Assembly (NCBI RefSeq): GCF_004331285.1
Contig: NZ_SJOH01000003.1
Coordinates: 1-64,000 of the forward strand
DNA from: Acinetobacter sp. ANC 3781
GTDB lineage: Bacteria; Pseudomonadota; Gammaproteobacteria; Pseudomonadales; Moraxellaceae
DNA length: 64,000 nucleotides
Direction: 5' to 3'
The number at the start of each line of letters is the position of its first letter. Within the stretch, counting starts at the first letter, position 1. Shown here piece after piece: positions 26,694 through 38,785 of the stretch. The translations under genes were made by a program, and so were the position numbers. Under the pieces are notes generated by a model. That model worked only from the letters and a program-made list of their open reading frames with translations. It was not told the DNA's origin and did no database searches.

Positions 26694-27416
26694 TTATTTT
26701 TGCGAGGATAAAATCAATTTGGCCAATTCTAAATCATCAGCATAGGTAATTTTAATATTATCTGATCGACTCTGTACCACTTTCACGGTTTCGCCTACAT
26801 ATTCTAATGCGCTGGCTTCATCCGTAATATTTACCCCATTCTGCAATGCTTGTTCAATCGCACTCTTCAATATGCCGAGTCTTGAAATTTGCGGAGTCTG
26901 TGCTTGCCATAAATAATCACGGCTCACGGTTTTATCAATATTATGGTCTTGTTCAACAAATTTTAAAGTATCACGGACGGGAATAGCTAGAATTGCGCTA
27001 CAGTTTTCCTGTATGGCAGTATTCACTAAACGATTCAAACAATTTGAATTGACGCAAGGACGTGCAGCATCATGTACAAAGACCAAATCGTCAGGTGAAG
27101 CAATCTGGCTTAAATAAGTCAAAGCATTCAGGACAGAATTAACCCGTTCTGCCCCGCCCAGACAAAAATGAGCTTTATCTGGCTGAGTCAAATTTAATGT
27201 TCTTGCAACTGAGTCATCTTCACTGATCGCCAGCACATATCCCGACAGCGGCAAATCATTCAAACGGCTCACGGTATGTTGTAATACCGTTTGACCTTGA
27301 ATCATTTGATACTGTTTAAGTTCAGTTTTAGAAAAACGACTGCCAGAACCTGCAGCAGGAATAACCGCCCAAACTTTATGGTGCATTTGCTGTTGAAGCT
27401 CCCGAACCGTCTTCAT
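26694..27416 (-). CDS. ispD: 2-C-methyl-D-erythritol 4-phosphate cytidylyltransferase
   Basis: IspD makes CDP-methylerythritol in the non-mevalonate isoprenoid pathway. The 240-residue enzyme has the nucleotide-binding AVIPAAGSGSRF (about 17-28), the substrate motif VFVHDAARPCV (about 111-121) and TDEASALEYVG near the end. Its 5' end overlaps the 3' end of ftsB by 41 bases. If the second Met (MHHKVWAV) is used, the overlap is nearly lost. Confidence 0.96.
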   Translation of the reverse strand: MKTVRELQQQMHHKVWAVIPAAGSGSRFSKTELKQYQMIQGQTVLQHTVSRLNDLPLSGYVLAISEDDSVARTLNLTQPDKAHFCLGGAERVNSVLNALTYLSQIASPDDLVFVHDAARPCVNSNCLNRLVNTAIQENCSAILAIPVRDTLKFVEQDHNIDKTVSRDYLWQAQTPQISRLGILKSAIEQALQNGVNITDEASALEYVGETVKVVQSRSDNIKITYADDLELAKLILSSQK

Positions 27417-27780
27417 TTGTTCTTACATCAACTTTGGCATTTGGATCAATATAAATAGGTTTATAGTGTGTACCAATCGTACTCATTTGCACAAAAGTTT
27501 CACGTGGCTTGATCAAGCCCAGATCTAAACGTGCATGCTCTTCAATGGCTTCAATACCATTTTTTAAGTCATAAACTTCCGCAGCCAACACACGATTGCG
27601 TTCTTTTAATTCCGTATTTATTTCTGTTTGTTGTTGAATTTTTTGGGCTAATTTTTGATGGTCATGGTAACCACCTTCGCCAAACCAGAATAAGTACTGA
27701 AACCCCGCGATCAAAATGATCGCAAGGCCCAATAATACTTTACTCGCAGTGGAGTTAAATATACTTAACATAAATTGCAT
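27376..27780 (-). CDS. ftsB: Cell division protein FtsB (septum formation initiator)
   Basis: FtsB joins FtsL and FtsQ to activate septal wall synthesis. The 134-residue protein has one membrane helix (about 14-30), a coiled coil (about 42-75) with the conserved DLKNGIEAIEEHARLDLGLIKPRETFVQ motif. A short Ser/Gly/Ala tail follows. The gene sits between eno and ispD, as in most gammaproteobacteria; the extra C-terminal ~30 residues overlap the ispD start. Confidence 0.93.
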   Translation of the reverse strand: MQFMLSIFNSTASKVLLGLAIILIAGFQYLFWFGEGGYHDHQKLAQKIQQQTEINTELKERNRVLAAEVYDLKNGIEAIEEHARLDLGLIKPRETFVQMSTIGTHYKPIYIDPNAKVDVRTNEDGSGASTANAP

Positions 27781-27787
27781 TAGTCGC

Positions 27788-29095
<1,308 letters not shown>

Positions 29096-29097
29096 TT

Positions 29098-29123
29098 AAA
29101 AGAGCTGCTTTTCAAGGCAGCTC
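29098..29123 (-). terminator. Terminator or attenuator between kdsA and eno
   Basis: On the minus strand the stem GAGCTGC / GCAGCTC is followed by TTTT. It lies after the kdsA stop and before eno, so transcripts from pyrG-kdsA may end here in part and eno may have its own promoter. Confidence 0.7.
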
Positions 29124-29136
29124 AAGGGATATAATC

Positions 29137-29997
<861 letters not shown>

Positions 29998-30029
29998 TTA
30001 AACTTTCCTAGTGTATTCCTAGAGCAACA

Positions 30030-31736
<1,707 letters not shown>

Positions 31737-31896
31737 CTATAAAGCAAAGTCATTCCGCATCAATTCAAAGAACAATAAACAATTGGTTATTCTATCAGCA
31801 TTTCCGATAAAAAATTAGAGGGACTTTATAGGATTTTCATCTTGGTATTTGCTGTTATAATGGTTACATCCTATTAACGCTTTGTTTTGTGCAATT

Positions 31897-32337
31897 ATGA
31901 ATAAAAAATTTTTGATTTGTGGCGCTATTGCAGCAGCTCTATTATTAACGGCGTGTGTAAAAAAGGAAGCACCGAAGGAAGATGAACAAGAAAAAGTTGA
32001 GACCACTCAACCAACTGAGCAAGTAAATGAACCTGTTCAGTTACAGCCATTAGATTCAGCTGAAAACACACAAACTGAAACTCCTGCACAGGTTGAAATC
32101 GAACGTCAAGAAACTGAGAATACAACCACAGTCATTCGTCGTGAAGTAACTCAACCGGCTGCTACCGAAGCACCAAAGGCAGAAACGCCTAAAGCTGCGG
32201 CACCAAAGGCTGAAGCGCCTAAAGCGGAAGAAAAACCGGCTCAAGCAACACCATCAAAATCAAATTCAGCTAGTCAGTCTGAAGATGATGCTGTCGCGGC
32301 CGCAATTGCTGCTGCAACACCTGCGCTCGAAAATTAA
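31897..32337 (+). CDS. Ala/Pro/Lys-rich lipoprotein, unknown function
   Basis: The 146-residue product has a lipobox LLLTAC (Cys about 20) after a hydrophobic signal, so it is a lipoprotein. The mature part has low complexity: acidic-Gln/Thr rich (about 22-85), then AP-K repeat units such as EAPKAETPKAAAPKAEAPKA, which suggest a flexible periplasmic stalk. No folded domain is seen. The start was set at the ATG at 31897; a weak upstream TTG at 31882 exists. A terminator follows. Confidence 0.8.
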   Translation: MNKKFLICGAIAAALLLTACVKKEAPKEDEQEKVETTQPTEQVNEPVQLQPLDSAENTQTETPAQVEIERQETENTTTVIRREVTQPAATEAPKAETPKAAAPKAEAPKAEEKPAQATPSKSNSASQSEDDAVAAAIAAATPALEN

Positions 32338-32359
32338 GTTAAATTTTAGCTTAAAATGC

Positions 32360-32389
32360 AAAAACCCAGTCATTCCACTGGGTTTTTTA
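32360..32389 (+). terminator. Terminator after lipoprotein gene
   Basis: A perfect 10-base stem AAAACCCAGT / ACTGGGTTTT followed by T residues. Confidence 0.9.
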
Positions 32390-32600
32390 TTAAATAATTA
32401 ATCTATATTTGATAACTCAAAGTACCAATTTAATTTATCTAAAAAATTTAATTCTGCTAAAAATAAAAATCAAGCTATCCTTTCAAATGAAAAAATCAAC
32501 TAGAACATTTAAAAATTAATATTCCCTACTTCACTGTCATCCACCCGAGCGCTGAGTGAGGTTTAAGTCAAAATAGAGATAACTTTTAGGGATTTTAATA

Positions 32601-33077
32601 ATGTTAAAAAAATGTTGCGACCTACTCGAACAACATCAGTAAAAGATTGCTTTTATTGAAAGTGCCAGCTCTGGCTACCTTTCCAGTCAATTTTCTATTT
32701 GTAAAAATAGTGGTACAGATATCTTATTGGGTGGTTTGGTCAGTTATGATCCTTCTATTAAGGTCGATCTCCTCAAAATTAACCCTGCATTTATTGAACA
32801 GTACACGGCAGAATCAGCTGAAGTCACAGAGGCCATGGCAATCCATGGGAAAAAGTTATTTACTCAAGCAGATATTGTGGTTGCCTGTACCGGTCTACTC
32901 AAACCTTGGGGTAGCGTAACAAAAACAAAACCTGAAGGTACATTTTTCACCTCAATTTTATATTTAAATGAAACACACAACTTTCATTATTTTATTGATG
33001 GAACGCCTTTACACAGGCTCTCCGCCTTAACCCGGCATATTGCAACTGAAATTATCAAACTCATTGATGGAGTTTAG
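32601..33077 (+). pseudogene. CinA family (C-terminal domain) gene with internal stop
   Basis: Starting at ATG 32601 the frame reads MLKKCCDLLEQHQ, then TAA (32640-32642), then KIAFIESASSGYLSSQFSI and on without further stops to 33077. The downstream part has CinA-C features: the GGLVSYDPSIKVDLL and YTAESAEVTEAMA segments and the VACTGLLKPWGS loop. CinA-C domains are nicotinamide-nucleotide deamidases. The stop is in the first helix, before the core; translation could restart only at weak internal codons such as TTG at 32727, which would lose the catalytic start. A CAA-to-TAA change is the simplest explanation, so this is probably a recent pseudogene. Confidence 0.75.
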
Positions 33078-33079
33078 TT

Positions 33080-33703
33080 ATGTTAAAATTCAAAACCTTT
33101 ATATTCGGTTTAATACTGCTTCCATGCACCAGTTTTGCCACTGTGGGAGGACCTCACAATGTGGAATTTCTGGGTTATGACGCCAAAGACCAAAAAGTCT
33201 ATCTACTGAAACACTATCAAGATGGTCGTGGTCGTTTGCCACAACTCTACTATTATCAATTCAAAAACAACAAGCAGCCTGAAAAACTCATCCAGGTGAA
33301 TTCACTTTATATTAATCCTAAAACCAAGAAGATTGATTATGATCAAGACAGTACCCGGTTTGATCAAGACATTTTAAAAATTAAGAAAAGATTGACTCCC
33401 TTAATTTCTGTAAATAAGACCTTGACTAAAATTCAAATAGTGAAGAAAACACGGGTACAAAAATCTGCAAACTCCGGATTTGATGATTTAATCACTGAAT
33501 ATCAGTATCGTTATAAAGTCACCACTCCACAATTAAGCAGTCTGCAGCAGAAAGCCGTAGCTTATAAACCCAACTTAAATGTCTCTCAATCATTCAAAAT
33601 TCCGCAACATAATACAATGGTTGTAGCGGTTAAATACTTAGGGATTCCTTTTGAAACAGGCTATACCATTGAAGATCCTGTTTTACTCAGAGTTAAAAAA
33701 TAA
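33080..33703 (+). CDS. Secreted protein of unknown function
   Basis: The 207-residue product starts 2 bases after the CinA-like gene and has a signal peptide (about 1-20, ending SFA). The mature part is beta-rich and basic, with YDAKDQKVYLLKHYQDGRG and a Tyr-rich strand LPQLYYYQF. No cysteines follow the signal and no family is recognised. It probably works in the periplasm. A terminator shared with prpC follows. Confidence 0.72.
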   Translation: MLKFKTFIFGLILLPCTSFATVGGPHNVEFLGYDAKDQKVYLLKHYQDGRGRLPQLYYYQFKNNKQPEKLIQVNSLYINPKTKKIDYDQDSTRFDQDILKIKKRLTPLISVNKTLTKIQIVKKTRVQKSANSGFDDLITEYQYRYKVTTPQLSSLQQKAVAYKPNLNVSQSFKIPQHNTMVVAVKYLGIPFETGYTIEDPVLLRVKK

Positions 33704-33712
33704 AGAACAAAA

Positions 33713-33740
33713 AAATAAGGCCTCCGAAGAGGCTTTATTA
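33713..33740 (+). terminator. Bidirectional terminator between the secreted protein gene and prpC
   Basis: The stem AATAAGGCCTC / GAGGCTTTATT (one mismatch) with a CGAA loop is placed between two convergent genes and has A- and T-runs on both sides. Confidence 0.78.
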
Positions 33741-33753
33741 GGACTTAATAAAT

Positions 33754-34890
33754 TTATGCAGCTGTACGAGCTGAAATAGGCACCACTTTACGCAGTTCTG
33801 GGCCGGTATAATCCGCACTTGGACGAATAATACGGTTGTCCGCACGCTGTTCCATCACATGCGCGGCCCAACCTGTAACCCGGCTCATCACAAAGATTGG
33901 GGTAAACAGTTTGGTAGCAATATCCATAAAATGATATGCAGACGCATGGAAGAAGTCAGCATTACAGAATAATTTTTTCTCACGCCACATTACTTCTTCA
34001 CAGCGTACTGATACTGGATAAAGTACTGTATCACCTACATCTTTCGCTAAACGCTCAGCCCAGATTTTGATGATACCATTACGTGGGTCATTATCTTTGT
34101 AGATTGCATGACCAAAGCCCATGATCTTTTCTTTACGCTCAAGCTTGCCAAGCATTTCACGTTCTGCTTCATCAGGCGATGTCCAGTTTTCAATCATTTC
34201 CATCGCAGCTTCATTGGCACCGCCGTGCAATGGACCACGTAATGAACCAATTGCACCCGTAATACATGAATGCATATCTGACAAAGTTGAAGCACAGACA
34301 CGTGCAGTAAAAGTTGAAGCATTAAATTCATGCTCTGCATATAGAATCAGCGATACATTCATCACTTGCTCATGCAATTCATTTGGTTTTTCACCGCGAA
34401 GTAAATGCAGGAATTGCGCACCGATTGAATCATCATCGGTATTTTCTTCAATACGCACGCCATCATGGCTAAAACGATACCAGTAGCAAATGATTGCAGG
34501 CAAAGTCGCTAAAATACGGTCTGCAATATCTTGCTGTTCATCAAAAGATTTTTCTGTTTCCAGATTACCGAGCATAGAAACACCGGTACGCATCACATCC
34601 ATCGGATGCGAATCCGCAGGGATACGTTCCAATACTTCTTTCAATGCTGGTGGAAGTGCACGTAAAGATTTCAATTTGGCTTTATAAGCTGCAAGCTGTT
34701 CTGCGGTTGGCAATTCACCAAAGAAAATCAGATAAGCCACTTCTTCAAACTGGCAGTTTTCGGCCAGGTCTTGCACATCATAACCACGATAGGTTAAGCC
34801 TGCGCCGCTCTTACCTACAGTAGATAACGCTGTTTTACCTGCCACTTGTCCGCGCAATCCCGCGCCTGTCAGTACTTTTCCTTCAGCCAT
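33754..34890 (-). CDS. prpC: 2-methylcitrate synthase
   Basis: PrpC condenses propionyl-CoA with oxaloacetate in the methylcitrate cycle. The 378-residue protein starts with GLRGQVAGKTALSTVG and has the citrate-synthase-family motifs GSLRGPLHGGANEAAMEM (His about 230) and MGFGHAIYKDNDPR (His about 269). The short length and GLTYRGYDV region distinguish it from housekeeping citrate synthase GltA (about 425 residues). It lies 24 bases after prpB in the same operon. The later-pathway genes acnD and prpF are not next to it. Confidence 0.96.
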   Translation of the reverse strand: MAEGKVLTGAGLRGQVAGKTALSTVGKSGAGLTYRGYDVQDLAENCQFEEVAYLIFFGELPTAEQLAAYKAKLKSLRALPPALKEVLERIPADSHPMDVMRTGVSMLGNLETEKSFDEQQDIADRILATLPAIICYWYRFSHDGVRIEENTDDDSIGAQFLHLLRGEKPNELHEQVMNVSLILYAEHEFNASTFTARVCASTLSDMHSCITGAIGSLRGPLHGGANEAAMEMIENWTSPDEAEREMLGKLERKEKIMGFGHAIYKDNDPRNGIIKIWAERLAKDVGDTVLYPVSVRCEEVMWREKKLFCNADFFHASAYHFMDIATKLFTPIFVMSRVTGWAAHVMEQRADNRIIRPSADYTGPELRKVVPISARTAA

Positions 34891-34914
34891 TTTTAATTCT
34901 CCATTTTGAATTAT

Positions 34915-35790
34915 TTATTTAAACAATTTATCCAAGGTGTTTTCAAAGGTATGATAATCAAGGAATTGGTAAAGTTCTTTACGTTGTTGCATGCTATCTA
35001 ATACGTTGACTTGCGTACCATTTTCACGAATAGAACGCATCACTTCCAAGGCTGCTTTTTGCATTGCACGCGTAGCAGAAAGTGGATAAAGCACCATGCT
35101 GATCCCTTGTTCACCCAATTCATCTACGGTGTAATAAGGTGTATCACCAAATTCGGTAATGTTGGCTAGAACAGGTACACCGACAGCATCACACACAGTG
35201 CGATACATGGTGATATCAGTCATTGCTTCAGCAAAAATAGCATCTGCCCCTGCTTCAACACAGGCACAAGCACGGTCAATGACCGCCTGCAAACCTTCTT
35301 TCTGCAGGGCATCGGTACGCGCCATCACCACAAAGTTCGGATCGGTTTTTGCATCTACAGCAGCTTTAATACGATCGACCATTTCCTGTTGGGTCACGAT
35401 TTCCTTATTTGGACGGTGACCACAACGTTTTTGCGCAACCTGATCTTCAATATGAACTGCGGCAGCTCCTGCAGCAATCATTTGTTTAACAGTACGGGCG
35501 ATATTAAATGCCCCACCCCAGCCGGTATCAATATCCACTAACAATGGCGTATCTACCCGTTCAGTAATACGACGCACATCTTCAAGAACATTGTCTAAAC
35601 TGGTCATACCCAAATCAGGTAAACCATAAGAATAATTGGCAACACCTGCACCAGATACATAAATGGCCTTATAACCCACCTCTTTCGCCATCATGGCTGC
35701 GTAGGCGTTGACTGTGCCAATAATTTGTAATGGCTTTTCCACTTCCAGTGCTTGTCTAAATCTTAAGCCTGCAGATATTTGTTGTGTCAT
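34915..35790 (-). CDS. prpB: 2-methylisocitrate lyase
   Basis: PrpB cleaves 2-methylisocitrate to pyruvate and succinate, the last step of propionate breakdown. The 291-residue protein has the catalytic [10 protein letters not shown] (the KKCGH motif region, about 122-131), [18 protein letters not shown] and [13 protein letters not shown]. The start is the ATG at 35790 with a GGAAAGGAAT ribosome site; the GTG four codons upstream overlaps that site. prpC follows, and a TetR gene is divergent. Confidence 0.97.
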   Translation of the reverse strand: MTQQISAGLRFRQALEVEKPLQIIGTVNAYAAMMAKEVGYKAIYVSGAGVANYSYGLPDLGMTSLDNVLEDVRRITERVDTPLLVDIDTGWGGAFNIARTVKQMIAAGAAAVHIEDQVAQKRCGHRPNKEIVTQQEMVDRIKAAVDAKTDPNFVVMARTDALQKEGLQAVIDRACACVEAGADAIFAEAMTDITMYRTVCDAVGVPVLANITEFGDTPYYTVDELGEQGISMVLYPLSATRAMQKAALEVMRSIRENGTQVNVLDSMQQRKELYQFLDYHTFENTLDKLFK

Positions 35791-35970
35791 ATTCCTTTCC
35801 ACAGTTTTCAGTTTACTTATTGAATTTCGAGTATAGCCATAAACACCTTCATATCTATGACTATTTAGAACTTATACTCTAAAACTTTAGTCAAATATTC
35901 ACCAAAGCTATAGTGTTATTTCGATTCTTCATAATTGTGAGCAAATAAGACAAAACTGTTATTTTAAGAA

Positions 35971-35984
35971 AATGTGTACATATT
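35971..35984. promoter_or_regulatory. Candidate TetR operator between prpB and the regulator gene
   Basis: AATGTGTACATATT is a near-perfect inverted repeat centred on TGTACA inside the 248-base divergent region. Such palindromes between a TetR gene and its divergent target are often the operator. The call rests only on symmetry and position. Confidence 0.35.
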
Positions 35985-36038
35985 TTTGCTATCATTGCAA
36001 ATGATTTCATTTCTTTGATTATTGACGTTATAGACCAT

Positions 36039-36689
36039 ATGCAAGAACTCGCTCAACTAGAACCCCTCGCTCGTGATACTCCACAAACAAAACGTGGTCA
36101 TGAACGATGTCTGGCGCTTTTACTCAGCGCAAATGAGCTATTTCTTAAACATGGATATGATGCTGTGTCTCTGGATGATATTGTCCAGCATGCGGGTGGT
36201 TCCAAAGCATCCATTTATAAATTTTTTGGCAATAAAGAAGGCCTATTTACGGCTATTTGTGATTATCGCCGTGAACAATTTTTTAAAGATATTTGTCTAC
36301 CCTTTGAACAAGATAAAGATAATTTAAGATCTTATCTGATTAATACGCTGTTTAATTTTCATAATCATTTATTACAACCAGAAAATGCAGCATTTATGCG
36401 TTTAGTCCTAGAACGCACCCAACATAATTCAGAGCTTGCTGTATATATTCATGAACAAGGTCCAAAACATATTCAAAATGCTATTGCTTGTGCTTTAGAA
36501 AAGGCGCATAACAATGGTCTATTAAAATGTGATCACCCTATTTATTCTGCCCAATTCTATTTTGGTATTTTACGAAATTTAGAATGGCGCATTTTAATGG
36601 GTATTCCAATTCAGGAAAATGATCAGGAAACGATCAAATACATCAATTATTGTGTTGATCGCTTCTTGGAAGGCCATCAAAAAGTCTAG
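36039..36689 (+). CDS. TetR family transcriptional regulator
   Basis: The 216-residue protein has a TetR helix-turn-helix at about 22-66: FLKHGYDAVSLDDIVQHAGGSKASIYKFFGNKEGLF. A C-terminal ligand domain follows with HEQGPKHIQNAIACALEKAH. A TTG at 36015 gives eight more residues; the ATG at 36039 is preferred. It is divergent from prpBC, so it may control propionate use or the unknown gene set around it; the usual prp regulators in relatives are GntR-type, so this link is uncertain. Confidence 0.9.
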   Translation: MQELAQLEPLARDTPQTKRGHERCLALLLSANELFLKHGYDAVSLDDIVQHAGGSKASIYKFFGNKEGLFTAICDYRREQFFKDICLPFEQDKDNLRSYLINTLFNFHNHLLQPENAAFMRLVLERTQHNSELAVYIHEQGPKHIQNAIACALEKAHNNGLLKCDHPIYSAQFYFGILRNLEWRILMGIPIQENDQETIKYINYCVDRFLEGHQKV

Positions 36690-36801
36690 TTTTTTTGCAA
36701 TTTCACCTGCTTATAGTATATTAATCGATTCCCTTTTTACTTAACCAACCAACAACTAATTGTTGTTTTGTTTTCTATTCAGCAATTATTGTGGAGTAAC
36801 C

Positions 36802-37722
36802 ATGGCTCTACGTCACTTTCTGACCTTACGCGATTTATCGACTTTAGAACTTAACCAAATTTTGCAGCGCGCGATTGAACTTAAACGCAAGCAACATAGC
36901 AATGAGGTGTTCCAACCTTTCGTCGGTAAAGTTATGGGCATGATTTTTGAAAAATCGAGTACCCGCACACGTGTTTCGTTCGAAGCAGGTATGAGTCAAT
37001 TCGGTGGCAGTGCAATTTTCCTCTCTTCTCGCGATACCCAACTGGGTCGTGGCGAGCCGATTGAAGATTCTGCACGTGTGATTTCAAGCATGCTTGATAT
37101 TATTATGATCCGTACTTTTGGTCATGACATCGTAGAACGCTTTGCCTCTTATTCAAAAGTCCCTATCATCAATGCTTTGACTGACGATCATCACCCTTGC
37201 CAGTTACTTGCCGACATGCAAACTTATTTAGAACAGCGTGGTTCTATTGAAGGCAAAACAGTTGCATGGATTGGTGATGGCAACAATATGTGTAACTCTT
37301 ATATTGAAGCAGCACATATGTGGGGCTTTAAATTAAAAATTGCCGCACCTAAAGGCTATGAACCACACGAAAGATTCTTGTCTGAATTTGCACATTGTGT
37401 AGAACTTGTTGATTCAGCTGAAGATGCTGCTGTGAATGCCGACTTGATCGTGACCGACGTTTGGGCCAGTATGGGCCAAGAAGAAGAGCAAAAAATTCGT
37501 GAAAAAGCATTTACCGATTTTCAGGTCAATGAAAAACTCATGGATTTAGCGCATCCAGATTGCTTGTTCATGCACTGCTTGCCTGCTCACCGTGGTGAAG
37601 AAATTTCTGAAAATATGTTGGACCATAAAAATGCAGTGGTTTGGGATGAAGCAGAAAACCGTTTGCATGCTCAAAAAGCTTTAGTTGAATTTTTATTGAA
37701 TGAAAATTTAAAGAAAGACTAA
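36802..37722 (+). CDS. argF: Ornithine carbamoyltransferase
   Basis: ArgF makes citrulline from ornithine and carbamoyl phosphate in arginine synthesis. The 306-residue enzyme has the carbamoyl-phosphate motif KSSTRTR (about 50-56), [11 protein letters not shown] (about 130-140) and [11 protein letters not shown] (about 267-277). The ATG at 36802 with a TGGAGTAACC site was chosen; a longer frame from 36760 adds an unlikely hydrophobic leader. Another arginine gene, argC, lies at 42338-43387 but not in the same unit. Confidence 0.98.
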   Translation: MALRHFLTLRDLSTLELNQILQRAIELKRKQHSNEVFQPFVGKVMGMIFEKSSTRTRVSFEAGMSQFGGSAIFLSSRDTQLGRGEPIEDSARVISSMLDIIMIRTFGHDIVERFASYSKVPIINALTDDHHPCQLLADMQTYLEQRGSIEGKTVAWIGDGNNMCNSYIEAAHMWGFKLKIAAPKGYEPHERFLSEFAHCVELVDSAEDAAVNADLIVTDVWASMGQEEEQKIREKAFTDFQVNEKLMDLAHPDCLFMHCLPAHRGEEISENMLDHKNAVVWDEAENRLHAQKALVEFLLNENLKKD

Positions 37723-37747
37723 TTGATTAGAAAAATTTTAAAAAAAT

Positions 37748-37772
37748 TAAGCACCTTCGGGTGCTTTTTTTA
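37748..37772 (+). terminator. Terminator of argF
   Basis: The stem AAGCACC / GGTGCTT with a stable TTCG tetraloop and a T-run. Confidence 0.9.
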
Positions 37773-37821
37773 TACTCAAATGACTATAATAAATCCATAA
37801 ATTTTATAAGTGATTATAACC

Positions 37822-38292
37822 ATGTCTTTAAAAATAATCGTTTTATGCCTAAGCAGTTTAATTTTAATCAATACCGCACAAGCCAAAGCGACAGAACTTG
37901 ACCAGTATTTGCTTAAAAAGAAAATTCTCGATCAAACTTATAAAATTAAAAACACTAAAGCACTGAATGAAATTTTAGATGTGATGAGTGACGAAGATTC
38001 TCGCACTATGCCCTATCAAGTCGATCAAAATACGGTGATTGAGCAATTACGTTTATATGCAGATCATATTGATATTCAAGGTATTATCACGACCCCAGAC
38101 TTTACTCAGTTTGCTGAAGATATTGGGGATAAACAAGTAAAACACCTGATTAAACAGAATTTAATTCAAAATTGTCATTTATTCTTTGAGCACGAATTTC
38201 AACGCATTAATCCTTACCATGTCAACATTAAACTCAGTTCAGATGATAAGAGTTATAAAATGAAAATTAAAAACACCGAGTGTCAGTTTTAA
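37822..38292 (+). CDS. Secreted protein of unknown function
   Basis: The 156-residue product has a signal peptide (about 1-20, ending AQA). The mature part is helical and charged, with a region NTKALNEILDVMSDEDSRTM and two cysteines (about 118 and 154) that may form a disulfide. No family is recognised. The ATG at 37822 is preferred over the GTG at 37810. Confidence 0.7.
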   Translation: MSLKIIVLCLSSLILINTAQAKATELDQYLLKKKILDQTYKIKNTKALNEILDVMSDEDSRTMPYQVDQNTVIEQLRLYADHIDIQGIITTPDFTQFAEDIGDKQVKHLIKQNLIQNCHLFFEHEFQRINPYHVNIKLSSDDKSYKMKIKNTECQF

Positions 38293-38320
38293 TTTGTCTA
38301 ATTATTGATACGTTAGCCCT

Positions 38321-38674
38321 CTAACGTATAAAACCTTGCGGTTGCAAAATGATAATCATCGCACCCAATATCACGACCAATCCACCCAAAATATCCCAAC
38401 GCGTTAAAATCACCTGATCAACATAGCGCAGCCACAACAAAGCAGTAAAAATATAAATTCCGCCATAGGCTGCGTAAATTCGACCCGAAGCTGCCGGATG
38501 CAATGTCAGTAACCACACAAATACAGCCAAGCTTAAGACAGTTGGAAGCCATAACCAATGTGATTTCCCGTGATTTAAAATTAAATATGGAAAATAACAA
38601 CCTAAAATTTCTGCGATTGCGGTGACAAAAAAAAGGCAAAAAATAGTCATCACCTTGGCAATTTGAATATCCAT
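38321..38674 (-). CDS. YnfA/UPF0060 family membrane protein
   Basis: This 117-residue protein has four membrane helices and the UPF0060 signature: [15 protein letters not shown], then [20 protein letters not shown] and [19 protein letters not shown]. The family resembles small multidrug-resistance transporters but has no firmly known substrate. A second Met (38650) gives 109 residues, close to the usual 108, and could be the real start. Confidence 0.92.
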   Translation of the reverse strand: MDIQIAKVMTIFCLFFVTAIAEILGCYFPYLILNHGKSHWLWLPTVLSLAVFVWLLTLHPAASGRIYAAYGGIYIFTALLWLRYVDQVILTRWDILGGLVVILGAMIIILQPQGFIR

Positions 38675-38740
38675 AAATTTTTTAACTTACCTGATATCTT
38701 TTCTTTGTTTTAGACAAAGACGGAAATAAAGTTACAATAA

Positions 38741-38771
38741 AAAAATAACCCATGCGAACACGGGTTATTCT
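38741..38771 (-). terminator. Terminator of clpA
   Basis: On the minus strand the stem AATAACCC / GGGTTATT is followed by a seven-T tract, 15 bases after the clpA stop. Confidence 0.85.
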
Positions 38772-38785
38772 AACAATTCAGGTAA

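Noticed and set aside
35888-35902. TTTAGTCAAATATT in the prpB/tetR intergenic region as an IscR site
   Set aside because: The left half is absent and the third base after AGTC does not fit. No second copy nearby.
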